Shown here in pieces: positions 49,127-57,596 of a DNA stretch of 64,000 nt. Both the position numbers and the translations under genes were made by a program. Under the pieces are notes generated by a model. It saw only the letters and a list, made by a program, of their open reading frames with translations. It did not search any database and was not told where the DNA came from. The stretch comes from Paenibacillus tengchongensis (lineage in GTDB: Bacteria; Bacillota; Bacilli; Paenibacillales; Paenibacillaceae). The stretch's first letter is position 1. Each line of letters opens with the position of its first letter. The stretch spans positions 124,001-188,000 of the forward strand of contig NZ_WACP01000010.1 in the NCBI RefSeq assembly GCF_008973665.1. Reading direction: 5' to 3'.

Positions 49127-49759
49127 TCAGTCCAGCCTCCGCCTCGGCAGCAGCCAGGCGCAGAATAGGGCCAGGGCCAGAGCAAGCGCGCCCAGCAGCC
49201 ATTGATCCCGTCCCCAGCCATGCTTCAGGAAGCCGAACAGATAGAAAGCACCGGTCAGCTTGCCTTTCGTGGAATAATCGATTAAATACCAGGCAAATCC
49301 CGTGATATAACCGGCCGGCAGGCTGCGCAGCAGCAGTGCCGCAGTCATCCCGCACGACCCCAACGCCGCTGCGGTAACGGCCACACTGGCAGTGAGGGCC
49401 CATACGCTGACGGACGCGCCTTGCTGCCGGAGGTACATATACAGCAGTCCCACCGCCAGGACAATAAAAGCGAAGGTTATGAGCCAGCGGAACAGGAAAA
49501 GCGGGAACGGACGGATGACTTTGCCGAAGACAACCTCACCGGTCCCCCCTTCCTCCAGCAAGGCCAGGTGGGGGAAAACAATCAGCCCAATGAAGCTCAG
49601 CAGCAGCGCGCCCAGCTTGGCCGCCTGGGCGGCGCCCATCAGCCCGGGATCCATGAAGAAGGGGATTACCACCAGCAGCAGCAGGGACAACAGCCAGGAA
49701 GAATTGGCGGTCAGCTTGAGATTGTACCAGCCCAGCTTCACCGTACCTTGGCCCGGCAT
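49127..49759 (-). CDS. ABC-2 type transporter membrane subunit (second permease)
   Basis: 210 residues with about six hydrophobic segments, starting MPGQGTVKLGWYNLKLTANSSW. It lacks enzyme motifs. ATG 49759 shares one base with the stop of the preceding permease gene (TGATG) and has GGAGG 8 bases upstream, so the two are translated together. It completes a sigma-hypothetical-ATPase-permease-permease operon. The family-level assignment rests mainly on topology and context. Confidence 0.75.
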   Translation of the reverse strand: MPGQGTVKLGWYNLKLTANSSWLLSLLLLVVIPFFMDPGLMGAAQAAKLGALLLSFIGLIVFPHLALLEEGGTGEVVFGKVIRPFPLFLFRWLITFAFIVLAVGLLYMYLRQQGASVSVWALTASVAVTAAALGSCGMTAALLLRSLPAGYITGFAWYLIDYSTKGKLTGAFYLFGFLKHGWGRDQWLLGALALALALFCAWLLPRRRLD

Positions 49760-50982
49760 CAGAGCGCCTCCGCCCGGGCTGACGTCTTCTTGGCCCTTCG
49801 AGGCCTTCTGACCACAGCGCCGGCGTCTGCCCTGCTGCGGTCCCGCTCCCATAACCACGCGGCTCCCGCCGCCAGGAGAACGGCCAGCACCAGATAAAAG
49901 CTTCTGTTCAGAGCGATTTCATCCATCCAGTCCCGGTACAGGGCATAATCATTGGGCGAATTGAACCGGATCAGCAGCTTGAATAAGCCATAGGAGCCCA
50001 TCAGCGGCAGCACGGAAACAAACCACCAGATTAGCTGCAGGGCAATCGGAACGATGCCCCGGCGGAACAGCATGGAGCCGAACATTCCAAAGGCGACCGA
50101 GGTCCAGACCGTCGGCAGCAGCCACCAGGCTGTGTATCCAAGGAATGCAACCAGCGCTTCTCCCAGTTGCCCTTCCAGCTCGAGTACGCTGACCGTCTGC
50201 CAGGCACCAAGGACAGCCAGCAGGAGGTATACGACAGACAGTATGGCGCCCAGCGCTATGAATTTGGAGCCGACATAGGCCCGGCGGGATACGCTGCGGC
50301 TGTATATCAGCTCGCTCATCCGGCTGGAGCGGTCCCGCAGCAGCAGGAATGCTGACAGGAACACCGGAAATACGCCGGCCGACAAGGCCAGGTAATCACA
50401 GAAATAACGGGCGGCTCCAGGCAGCAGTTCTCCGGCGGATACCTTCTTCTCATAGGCGGCTAAATTTAGCTTCTGTGCGGCGAGGCCTTCTTCCGGTGTG
50501 GTCAGATTCATTTCATAACTTTCCAGCCCGCTGCGGTATTGCGTATTGCCGCCCAGCTGACGGTTTAGCTTTGCGGATACTTGATATACATCCTCCATGG
50601 TGTACTTGTCCGCTTCCCGGATAATCTCCTCCAGTCTGGACACCGCCGCTGCGAACGCCTGCTTCTCTTTCTCGCTAAGGCGTTTATCGACAAGAAATCC
50701 GATACGGATCTTCTGGACGGTGCCCGACTGCAGATTCCAGCCCATCTCCTGGCGCATCCTCCCGGCTAATTCCTCGACATTGGCCGGAGCCCGCCAGCCG
50801 TATAACGGGTGCTCGGCCGATCCGATATTCTGCGGAGCAGCGCTTGACGGCGGGCCGAGTTCACTCCAGGTCTCGCTGGTGGCGTACTGGGTAAAGTAAA
50901 AGAAGCAGGAAACCACAACGAACAGGTAGAACACCAGGCTGCGCAGAGTCATGCGAAGCTCCTTGCCGATCAGCTCCTTCAC
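49759..50982 (-). CDS. ABC-2 type transporter membrane subunit (first permease)
   Basis: 407 residues. It starts MKELIGKELRMTLRSLVFYLFVVV with one membrane segment, then an extracytoplasmic stretch of about 130 residues, then five membrane segments around LLLRDRSSRMSELIYSRSVSRRAYVGSKFIA, a pattern typical of ABC-2 permeases such as NatB/GldF-like proteins. Its start overlaps the ATPase stop by 4 bases (ATGA). The substrate is unknown; the large outer domain suggests a peptide or lipid-linked substrate, which is inference only. Confidence 0.82.
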   Translation of the reverse strand: MKELIGKELRMTLRSLVFYLFVVVSCFFYFTQYATSETWSELGPPSSAAPQNIGSAEHPLYGWRAPANVEELAGRMRQEMGWNLQSGTVQKIRIGFLVDKRLSEKEKQAFAAAVSRLEEIIREADKYTMEDVYQVSAKLNRQLGGNTQYRSGLESYEMNLTTPEEGLAAQKLNLAAYEKKVSAGELLPGAARYFCDYLALSAGVFPVFLSAFLLLRDRSSRMSELIYSRSVSRRAYVGSKFIALGAILSVVYLLLAVLGAWQTVSVLELEGQLGEALVAFLGYTAWWLLPTVWTSVAFGMFGSMLFRRGIVPIALQLIWWFVSVLPLMGSYGLFKLLIRFNSPNDYALYRDWMDEIALNRSFYLVLAVLLAAGAAWLWERDRSRADAGAVVRRPRRAKKTSARAEAL

Positions 50983-51854
50983 CGGACACCCGCCTCCTTG
51001 CGCATCAGGTACAGGTAGGCATCCTCAATCGTCGGAACAGCCGGCTGTGCGCCTGCATAGGGCTGCTCATCGGCAAGGATGCGGATACGCATGCCGGCTC
51101 CTTCCGGCACGGCGGACAGCACCGGAAATCGCTCACGTTCCCGTTCCCACTGGCCGCGTTCCATTTCCGCCGTCCAGATCCGGCCGGCGGCTGCGGCGGT
51201 CAGCTCTCCGGTCCGGCCATGATAGCGCAGCTCTCCCCGGTGCAGCACGGTCATCTGCTCGCAGGTCGATTCCACATCCTCCACGACATGCGTGGAGAGG
51301 AGCACGATCCGCCCTTCGGAGAACCGGTTCAGCAGCTGCCGGAAGCGGATCCGCTCCTCAGGATCGAGCCCTGCTGTCGGCTCATCGACGATCAGGAGCT
51401 GCGGCTCATGCACCATAGCCTGGGCAACGCCCAGCCTGCGCTTCATCCCGCCGGAGAGGGCCTTCACCTTCGTCCGCCGCTGCTCGGTCAGATTGACCTG
51501 CTCCAGCAGCGCGTCAATTCTCCGTCTGCGCTCGGCCCGGTTTCTCATCCCGGACAGCAATGCCAAATAATCCATCGCCTCCAGGACCGACATTCCCGGG
51601 TAGACGGCGAATTCCTGCGGTAAATATCCGACCATCCGGCGGATTTGCGCTTTGTCGCGCAGCGGTACCCCGCCGATCGCGGCAGTGCCGGAGCTTGGCT
51701 CCAGCAAGGTGGCCAGCAGCCGCATCAGTGTGGTTTTGCCGGCTCCATTCGGACCCAGCAGTCCGTGTATGCCTTCTCCGATCCGCAGGCTGATTCCGTT
51801 TAAAGCCGTTTTGGCTCCATACGATTTCGTTAAATGCTCAATCTCCAGTTCCAC
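50979..51854 (-). CDS. ABC transporter ATP-binding protein
   Basis: 291 residues. Walker A GPNGAGKTT, signature ALSGGMKRRLGVAQAM, Walker B LLIVDEPTAGLDPEER and switch His in LLSTHVVEDV are all present, with the C-terminal extension usual for NatA/CcmA-like subunits of ABC-2 exporters. It is followed with overlapping codons by two permeases and preceded by a 102-aa membrane protein and an ECF sigma factor, all in one probable operon. Confidence 0.94.
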   Translation of the reverse strand: MELEIEHLTKSYGAKTALNGISLRIGEGIHGLLGPNGAGKTTLMRLLATLLEPSSGTAAIGGVPLRDKAQIRRMVGYLPQEFAVYPGMSVLEAMDYLALLSGMRNRAERRRRIDALLEQVNLTEQRRTKVKALSGGMKRRLGVAQAMVHEPQLLIVDEPTAGLDPEERIRFRQLLNRFSEGRIVLLSTHVVEDVESTCEQMTVLHRGELRYHGRTGELTAAAAGRIWTAEMERGQWERERERFPVLSAVPEGAGMRIRILADEQPYAGAQPAVPTIEDAYLYLMRKEAGVR

Positions 51855-51874
51855 TTAAGGCCCCTCTTCCCTGA

Positions 51875-52183
51875 TTAATTACTTCCACTGCCGGAGCTCT
51901 TGTCCGGATTCCAGGTCAACTCCGCCTTCTCCACCGCTATTCCCGCGCCGATCAGCAGCAGCGACAGCACGACACACAGGGCTTGATCGACTTGCCCGTA
52001 CAAGCCCGCGCCGGCAACCGATGCTGCGGAACCCAGGATGAGCGCCAGCTTCATCCGGTGCTGTCTCGCCAGCATTCTGCGGTTGCGCAGCACCTTCTCC
52101 GCCTCGCGTTTGTCATACTCCAGCAGGCGGGCTTTCCGGTAGACCTCATCCAGAAATGCCTGCTCCCGTTCGTCTAAGTTCAC
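51875..52183 (-). CDS. Small membrane protein, possible anti-sigma partner
   Basis: 102 residues from GTG 52183 (9 bases after AGGAGG). The first 55 residues are charged and helical (LDEREQAFLDEVYRKARLLEYDKREAEK). Two hydrophobic segments follow (about 59-75 and 78-94) and a short polar tail. It overlaps the sigma gene by 38 bases in another frame. A membrane protein next to an ECF sigma gene is often its anti-sigma factor, but I recognise no known anti-sigma domain, so this is only a suggestion. Confidence 0.75.
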   Translation of the reverse strand: MNLDEREQAFLDEVYRKARLLEYDKREAEKVLRNRRMLARQHRMKLALILGSAASVAGAGLYGQVDQALCVVLSLLLIGAGIAVEKAELTWNPDKSSGSGSN

Positions 52184-52754
52184 CTTCCCACTCCTCCTGT
52201 TCATAAATCTGCCTGAGTTTCCTGCGGGCGCGGTGCAGCAGCACCTTAAAGCTGACTGTACTGCGCTGCATTATGGCCGCCGCCTGTGCATACTTCAACT
52301 GGCTCACGTCCACCAGATAGACCGCCATCCGGTAATCCGGCTTCAGCGCCTGCAGGCGCCCTGCCCATTCCCGGTCCTGCTCGCGGATCACGGCAAGCAT
52401 TTCCGGATTATCCGCCGCCTCAGGCGCCGCTCCTCTTCGCCGCAAAGCCGCAGCACAGTCCTCGCTGCAGTCCGCCACGCCTGCCGTGTATGTACTGGTC
52501 AAGACTCTGCCCCGCCTGCGCAGGTCATCAATGCATTTGCGGCGCAGAATCGTGAACAGATAGGTTTTGAACGAAGCGCGAAAATCATATTTTTCCGGGT
52601 ACACCAGCACCACAGCAAAGCACTCCTGCGCCAGATCCTCGGCCATGTAGTAATCGCCGGTCAAATGATAGGCGAAGCCTACCGCCGGCTGCCGGTATTT
52701 CCGGACCAGCCATTCAAACGCTTCACGCTCACCGGCCCGAAACCGCCGCAGCAC
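52146..52754 (-). CDS. ECF-type RNA polymerase sigma factor
   Basis: 202 residues. Region 2 (about 10-80) has EAFEWLVRKYRQPAVGFAYHLTGD with DLAQECF and FKTYLFTILRRKCIDDLRRR. Region 4 (about 135-190) has YLVDVSQLKYAQAAAIMQRS and VLLHRARRKLRQ. The Cys residues in the linker (ADCSEDC) are unusual. The start is GTG 52754, close to AGGAGG. It heads an operon with a small membrane protein and an ABC-2 transporter. A candidate ECF promoter at 52864-52892 suggests autoregulation. Confidence 0.92.
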   Translation of the reverse strand: MLRRFRAGEREAFEWLVRKYRQPAVGFAYHLTGDYYMAEDLAQECFAVVLVYPEKYDFRASFKTYLFTILRRKCIDDLRRRGRVLTSTYTAGVADCSEDCAAALRRRGAAPEAADNPEMLAVIREQDREWAGRLQALKPDYRMAVYLVDVSQLKYAQAAAIMQRSTVSFKVLLHRARRKLRQIYEQEEWEGELRRTGAGISG

Positions 52755-52863
52755 CTCTTCCTCCTCTTCGGCTGCACCTGCAGAAAGCTCCTCCGGCCGC
52801 CTTTCCCCGCCCAGCTTGCTTCCGTCCGTTCCGTCCCCCTCCTCTCTGCGTGGTTCTATTCCT

Positions 52864-52892
52864 TATTCGTACAAGGTCCACAAATGGTTACA
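52864..52892 (-). promoter_or_regulatory. Candidate ECF-type promoter of the sigma operon
   Basis: On the minus strand TGTAAC (52892-52887) and CGAATA (52869-52864) are 17 bp apart: an AAC-bearing -35 and a CGA-bearing -10, the general shape of ECF promoters. The rest of 52755-53154 shows a weak hairpin at about 52915-52955 and no gene. Confidence 0.45.
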
Positions 52893-53154
52893 CTGCTGTC
52901 CAAATCAATAAAAAAAGCCCGTCAACTGCCCATAGCAATTGTGCGGGTCTGTTCTTCATAAACCGGCGGTGCCGGGATGCTTTAAGCTTCGAACTGTTGA
53001 TCGCATTTGTTACTATTCGCGCACTGGCCGGCGGAATCCTCTCACCATGTTCTAAAACGGAAAAAGGGGCTTTCTTGTGCATCTGAGGCAACAATACACC
53101 TTGGAGTATGCTGCAAGTCAAGGGTGGCTGCATCGCAAAATTCTATTTATATGA

Positions 53155-53204
53155 TACAAAAAACAGGCTTCTTATTGACATTGCTGTCAATCGGAAGCCT
53201 GTTT
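53155..53204 (-). terminator. Terminator of tRNA-Leu
   Basis: AAACAGGCTTC (53161-53171) pairs with GAAGCCTGTTT (53194-53204), extended inside by ATTGACA/TGTCAAT. Six T follow on the minus strand. Confidence 0.9.
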
Positions 53205-53216
53205 CTGAACAAATGA

Positions 53217-53301
<85 letters not shown>

Positions 53302-53338
53302 ATATTATGTATCCGGCGTTTCAATCACCGTAATTAAG

Positions 53339-53367
53339 AATATACACTCTTCTGCAGTAAAAAGCAA
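53339..53367 (-). promoter_or_regulatory. Promoter of tRNA-Leu
   Basis: On the minus strand TTGCTT (53367-53362) and TATATT (53344-53339) are 17 bp apart, about 38 bp before the tRNA. Confidence 0.75.
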
Positions 53368-53478
53368 GAGTTTTATTAAAAAGTTTTTATCCCGCCAATC
53401 CGCCCAGGGAGAAGCCGGCCCTTGCCGGCGCGGGTGATAGGCAGCAGCAATAAGTGCAATTCGTTTTCGATATTTCAC

Positions 53479-53970
53479 TGGACCTCTGTCAAGAAAGTGG
53501 ACGGTTAAGCTGCGACTTTTCTATTAAATTGCTCAGCAAAACGTGCAGGGGAAAGATACCCTAGCGCACTGTGCATCCGCTTGCGGTTGTAATAAAACTC
53601 AATGTACTGAAAGGTAGCATTGTAAGCTTGCTCCCGAGTCTTAAACTTGGGGTTACAATAAATGAGTTCCTTCTTTAAAATACTGTGCCAAGAATCAATA
53701 CAGGCGTCCTTGATCTCTGCTTCAAGATCCCGCACCCGGTCTATGCTGGCTGCCGGTTCGTTCTTGAGCTCACGATATTGGCCCATCCACTGGTGCAGGG
53801 TGCTCTTCGGGATGCCCAGCTCCTCCGCCAGTTCCCCCAATGTTTTCGTCTGTTCTTGAATGAACTTTACCGTCTGTCTTTTAAATTCTTCGTTGTACCG
53901 TTGTCGTTGCTCTCCCATGTGAACACACCTCCGTTGGTCTTATTATCGTTTGTCCGTTAACGGGGGTCCA
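53479..53970 (-). mobile_element. Internally deleted IS3-family element (about 490 bp)
   Basis: The ends are TGGACCTCTGTCAA (53479-53492) and TTAACGGGGGTCCA (53957-53970). They are inverted repeats matching at 11 of 14 positions, with the TG...CA tips of IS3 elements. Full IS3-family elements are about 1.2-1.5 kb; this one lost the middle, including most of OrfB. No target duplication is evident. It lies 178 bp from the tRNA-Leu gene. Confidence 0.8.
53505..53918 (-). pseudogene. In-frame OrfA-OrfB deletion fusion of an IS3-family transposase
   Basis: 137 residues. The first about 67 (YNEEFKRQTVKFIQ, ELGIPKSTLHQWM, then a short coiled coil) are the OrfA helix-turn-helix. The remainder (SWHSILKKELIYCN, FQYIEFYYNRKRMHSALGYLSP) is the C-terminal end of the OrfB integrase core. 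The first two acidic catalytic residues are deleted, and the position of the last one reads DSW rather than ESF. The protein could bind the element ends but not transpose. ATG 53918 has no strong ribosome binding site. Confidence 0.85.
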
Positions 53971-54304
53971 CTTTAAATTCTACCAGCATACGGTCCGTTC
54001 AGTATACGGCGGTTCATCCGCATAAGTTCAACTAACGTTAATTTTCGTAATGTGCATCAAATGTTTCTATCGAAAAATCCTGCATATGGTATAATCCCCT
54101 AAAAAGAAGCGCTATTTCATTGGCCTTACTGTTTGGGGTAACGGATTACTATATACTGGCGCTGTAGGTTAATACGCTATTCGTCCTAAGCCTGCGCAAC
54201 AATCACTATGACTCTCGATTAAAACAGCTTCATTAAGCTACCGATTGGACGGAAGTATTATCATTACTCTGGATATGTTACTTCATGAAAATGAGGTGTA
54301 TAGA
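53971..54304 (+). promoter_or_regulatory. AT-rich gap with an extended -10 promoter
   Basis: This stretch between the IS remnant and the phospholipase-like gene holds no supported gene. TGGTATAAT at 54087-54095 is an extended -10 element without a good -35 box. It would give a leader of about 200 nt for the downstream gene. Confidence 0.4.
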
Positions 54305-54922
54305 TTGGGATCTAGGATAATGCACTATTGTATTACTGTGCAACTTGCAGAGAAGTTAAAAATCAATTCAGAGCTTTTACATCTCGGTGGACTTGCTCCA
54401 GATGCTATTGGTTCTGACGATCAATCAAAAGACAGATCACATTTCATAACACCTAAGGAAAATGGAAAGAAACGCATCAACTTAGGCTTATTTTTAGAGA
54501 AATATGGTGATCGAATGCATGATCCATTCTATCGTGGATTTTTCAGTCATTTGGTCGCTGATTATTTATGGTACGACTGCATAATGGTAAAATACTTCAA
54601 ACCGCTAAGCATGGAGGATCGTCGGAAAGCAGAAAAAATCGGTTATTTGGATTTTCGAATACTAAATGCAAAGCTAATTGACCACTTTAATTTAACTGAA
54701 TGCAAACTGACGACGATTGAACAAAGTGAAATGGACATAATTGATATGCATGCTTTATCTGGTGTTATCCATCAGTATGAAGCTGATTTTATTATTGATC
54801 CTATTGCGGAAAGTTCACCGTTGAGACTATATTCTTTTGAAGATATCCTCTCATATCTCGATTGTTCAGTTAAAGAAACAGTTAGTAGATTAGAAGAAAT
54901 TAATAGAGAGACAAAGATCTAA
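54305..54922 (+). CDS. Zinc-dependent phospholipase C-like hydrolase
   Basis: 205 residues from TTG 54305 (6 bases after GAGGTG). It starts MGSRIMHYCITVQLAEKL, then LLHLGGLAPDAIGSDDQSKDRSHF and DPFYRGFFSHLVADYLWYD. The spaced His and Asp residues match the zinc-dependent phospholipase C/S1-P1-like fold seen in small bacterial hydrolases. The coding sequence is clearly more AT-rich than its neighbours and uses A/T-ending codons, and it lies between an IS remnant and a group II intron remnant, so it was probably acquired. The frame is open upstream to TTG 54245. The substrate is unknown. Confidence 0.75.
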   Translation: MGSRIMHYCITVQLAEKLKINSELLHLGGLAPDAIGSDDQSKDRSHFITPKENGKKRINLGLFLEKYGDRMHDPFYRGFFSHLVADYLWYDCIMVKYFKPLSMEDRRKAEKIGYLDFRILNAKLIDHFNLTECKLTTIEQSEMDIIDMHALSGVIHQYEADFIIDPIAESSPLRLYSFEDILSYLDCSVKETVSRLEEINRETKI

Positions 54923-55068
54923 GTAATACGTTGAGTTCAACAACATAGCATTTAGGTTGGCTGTGTTTTTCTTCTGCCTCTCCCATCTGCTGCGCAGTTT
55001 CCGTCTTTAACGCAGCCGTTCACATCAGCTTTGCAAGATCCGTTTCATACCGGCTGCACAGAACCGGC

Positions 55069-55646
55069 CTACCCCACCCGAATGTTGACTTTCACCTTCT
55101 CCATAACTTGTCGAACATTACTCCCCTGACTGCGGCTCGTCAGTTCTTTTATCTTCCCATTTGACAAGGGGTTGAACAGGGGCGCAAATATATTTCCCTT
55201 TTCCGTCCTTCCCAAGGCAAAGCCCAGTAAACTTGAAATACTTCCGGCCACTATGCCCGCGGCTCTACCACATTCATCCGGACTCTCCGATGATTCTCCC
55301 GAAACTTACGGCAGGATTCAAAAAGCCGCGCTGCTACCTGTTTGCCATTCGCTACGGTTAGCGTGGATTGCTTGCACAGCAGATGCATCAGCAGTAAACA
55401 AGAGCTGTATCTGCAGGGAGATTACCTATTGAATCACCCGGTCGATGACCATAGGGATGCCAAGCTTCCGGACTCCGTTTTCATCTGGTTTGGAAATTTC
55501 TTTGCGCCGTACCGGGCTAGGCATGTACCCGCCTTCCAGGAAACTTTGCAGAAGCTCACCCTAATGTTCCAGAAACCATGGCAGTGCCTCTACTACGGTC
55601 ATTCCGTCGATTCCAGGAGCCCATGGTTGCGGTTAACCTGCTTCAT
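55069..55646 (-). pseudogene. Decayed group II intron reverse transcriptase/maturase
   Basis: On the minus strand, pieces in different frames match an LtrA-type protein. VMKQVNRN is followed, one frame over, by APGIDGMTVVEALPWF, then LLQSFLEGGYMPSPVRRKEI and KLGIPMVIDRVIQ (RT domains 0-2), with in-frame stops. The middle, including the YADD catalytic box, is gone. Near 55069-55160 the frame GKIKELTSRSQGSNVR resembles the maturase domain X. The 54923-55748 gap contains nothing else I can support. Confidence 0.75.
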
Positions 55647-55748
55647 TACAGTCCCTACTCCAAGCCTGTAGCGCACTCTCACCGTCAAGTTATCGTCCAT
55701 GCCGGGTGCTCACAGCAGAACAGCTCCATCTAGTTTGTGTGTACAGCC

Positions 55749-56981
55749 TTAACGTTGTCGTTCATCGCCTACAAACCTGCCGCTCCCCGCTCCCCAGCCG
55801 GCAATCAGCAGCAGTACGCTTGCCGCCAGAAGCAGCGCCAGGGGAATATCCCAGCTGTGCACGGCATCATGAAGCAGGCCGAACAGCGCCGGGCCCGCTG
55901 CCGCCAGCAGATAGCCGACGGACTGAGCCATGCCGGACAGTTCACCGGCCTCCCGGGTGCTGCGGGTACGCAGGCTGAAGAACATCATGGCCAGCCCGAA
56001 GGCGAAGCCGCCGGCAATGCCGATGCAGATCGCAGAGAGCGGCATCCAGCTGCTGTCTCCAAGCCAGACCCCCAATATACCGGCCAGGAACAGCAGCGCT
56101 GTGACCAGCACCAGCGGACGCTGTGACTTCAGCTTTCCCGCCCAGATCGGCACAAAGAACGTGAACGGCAGCTGGGCGAGCTGCATCAGCGACAGAATCC
56201 AGCCTGCCTGCGCGGAGGACATTCCCCGCTCGCCCAGAATGACGGAGAACCAGGCAATCAGCACGTAATAGAGCAGTGACTGCAGCCCCATGAACAGGGT
56301 GACCTGCCAGGCCAGGGGCGAACGCCACATCTTTGCCCCGCTTCCGGCGCTGCGGCTGCCGCTTCCTTGATGCAGGCCGCGCATTTGCGGAAGCCACAGC
56401 AGCAGAGCCGGAACGGCAATGATGAGCCACAGGGCGAGCGTGCCCCGCCAGCCCAAGCCCGCCTGCTCGGCCAGTGGTACACTAATCCCGGAGGCCGCCG
56501 CAGCGCAGATATTCATTGATACGGTATATAGTCCAGTCATCAGGCCGAGACGCTGCGGGAATTGCCCCTTGATCAGCGCCGGCAGCAGCACGTTGCAGAC
56601 GGCGATAGCCATGCCGATCAGCGCTGTGCCGGTGAACAAGTATGAGGCTCCCGGCAGGGCGCGGATCAGGATGCCGATGCACAGCGCCAGCATCGCTGCC
56701 GCCAGCACGGCGGGCGTGCCGAACCGGCGCGCCAGCTGCGGCGCATACGGCGACAGCAGCGCGAAGGCCAGCAGCGGCAGCGTCGTAATGGCACCGGCTG
56801 CGGCACTGGAGAGGCCGAGATCGCCGGCGATCATCTCCAGCAGCGGGCCGACCGAGGTGAACGGGGCGCGGAGCGCCGCCGCGACAAGCAGAATGCCTGC
56901 GATAAGCAGCGCCCGTCCGCCCGAACTGCTGCGGGGGCGGACGGAGCTTTTGCCGGCAGAAGTGTGTGAGTCCGTATTCAT
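55749..56981 (-). CDS. MFS transporter, CynX/NimT (cyanate permease-like) family
   Basis: 410 residues with 12 membrane segments. The opening LRAPFTSVGPLLEMIAGDLGLSSAAAGAITTLPLLAFAL (split over two helices) is the classical CynX/NimT pattern, and FFSLRTRSTREAGELSGMAQSVGYLLAAAGP marks the second half. Family members move cyanate, 2-nitroimidazole or other small anions; the substrate here is open. ATG 56981 follows GGAGGAGCAAG; an upstream ATG at 57023 lacks a site. The decayed intron begins about 100 bp after its stop, and no terminator of its own is seen. Confidence 0.9.
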   Translation of the reverse strand: MNTDSHTSAGKSSVRPRSSSGGRALLIAGILLVAAALRAPFTSVGPLLEMIAGDLGLSSAAAGAITTLPLLAFALLSPYAPQLARRFGTPAVLAAAMLALCIGILIRALPGASYLFTGTALIGMAIAVCNVLLPALIKGQFPQRLGLMTGLYTVSMNICAAAASGISVPLAEQAGLGWRGTLALWLIIAVPALLLWLPQMRGLHQGSGSRSAGSGAKMWRSPLAWQVTLFMGLQSLLYYVLIAWFSVILGERGMSSAQAGWILSLMQLAQLPFTFFVPIWAGKLKSQRPLVLVTALLFLAGILGVWLGDSSWMPLSAICIGIAGGFAFGLAMMFFSLRTRSTREAGELSGMAQSVGYLLAAAGPALFGLLHDAVHSWDIPLALLLAASVLLLIAGWGAGSGRFVGDERQR

Positions 56982-57160
56982 CTTGCTCCTCCAAGTTGTC
57001 ATATAACGCCTTACCCCGGCCAAGCACAGGCTTGTCCGGCTGTAGAGGCTGTATGTAGTCGAACCGGGATGGACGAGGAATTATTCCTGCTTGTCCCCCG
57101 GCACATTGTACCATTATAGCTCCGCCGGACAAGAAGCACCACTACAGCATAGACGGGCGG

Positions 57161-57195
57161 CAGATGGAGGCAGATGGAGGCAGATGGAGGCAGAT
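57161..57195 (+). repeat. Short tandem repeat, 3.5 x 10 bp
   Basis: CAGATGGAGG is repeated three times and followed by CAGAT, in the 310-bp gap upstream of the CynX-type gene. The rest of this gap holds a hairpin (57246-57267) and no gene. Confidence 0.9.
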
Positions 57196-57245
57196 CTCTC
57201 GCGGATATCCTTGAAGATCTGTTCGCGCCCATTTAACGTTTATTA

Positions 57246-57267
57246 GGGCTGCCCTAGCGGGCAGCCC
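57246..57267. terminator. Hairpin after the YjcZ-type gene
   Basis: GGGCTGCCC and GGGCAGCCC form a perfect 9-bp stem with a TAGC loop. The T tract is weak on both strands. Confidence 0.6.
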
Positions 57268-57291
57268 ATTTGCAGCGCTGAAGAACAGAAT

Positions 57292-57393
57292 TTACACCCA
57301 GAAGGACTTAGTGATGATTACCAGAAGGATGAACAGAACCAGAATCGCTCCGGTCGAAGTAAACATGTTGTAGCCGCCGACATTTTCGCTCAT
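57292..57393 (-). CDS. YjcZ family sporulation peptide, 33 aa
   Basis: The product MSENVGGYNMFTS followed by the hydrophobic TGAILVLFILLVIITKSFWV has the Gly/Tyr-rich head and single C-terminal membrane segment of the YjcZ/SscA-like family, tiny proteins made in sporulating bacilli and linked to spore coat assembly. ATG 57393 is 8 bases after AAGGAGG. A hairpin follows. The promoter and its sigma factor could not be identified. Confidence 0.85.
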   Translation of the reverse strand: MSENVGGYNMFTSTGAILVLFILLVIITKSFWV

Positions 57394-57508
57394 GAATGTC
57401 TCCTCCTTTTTGCTTGGGATACAAATTAACGTATGTGGAAAAAGGCCTGCGGGATTGGGTATAACGGCAAACATTCAGCAGTAATCCCGTAAATTTCAGC
57501 CTTTATCG

Positions 57509-57572
57509 TTGACAAAAGCCCAGTCCGCCGTTAGTATCCTAAGAATACAGGTCTATTGAGAATGAATCTCAA
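57509..57572 (+). promoter_or_regulatory. SigA-type promoter followed by a Fur-type box
   Basis: TTGACA (57509-57514), a 17-bp spacer and TAGTAT (57532-57537) precede TTGAGAATGAATCTCAA (57556-57572), a perfect palindrome. Its core TGAGAATGAATCTCA is a 7-1-7 inverted repeat close to the Fur consensus TGATAATNATTATCA. It lies just past the start site, where binding would block transcription. Confidence 0.7.
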
Positions 57573-57596
57573 CTAAGTATACATAATCTAACAGAA

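Noticed and set aside
57161..57195. Possible CRISPR repeat array
   Set aside because: The 10-bp units are directly adjacent without spacers; no cas genes are anywhere in the window.
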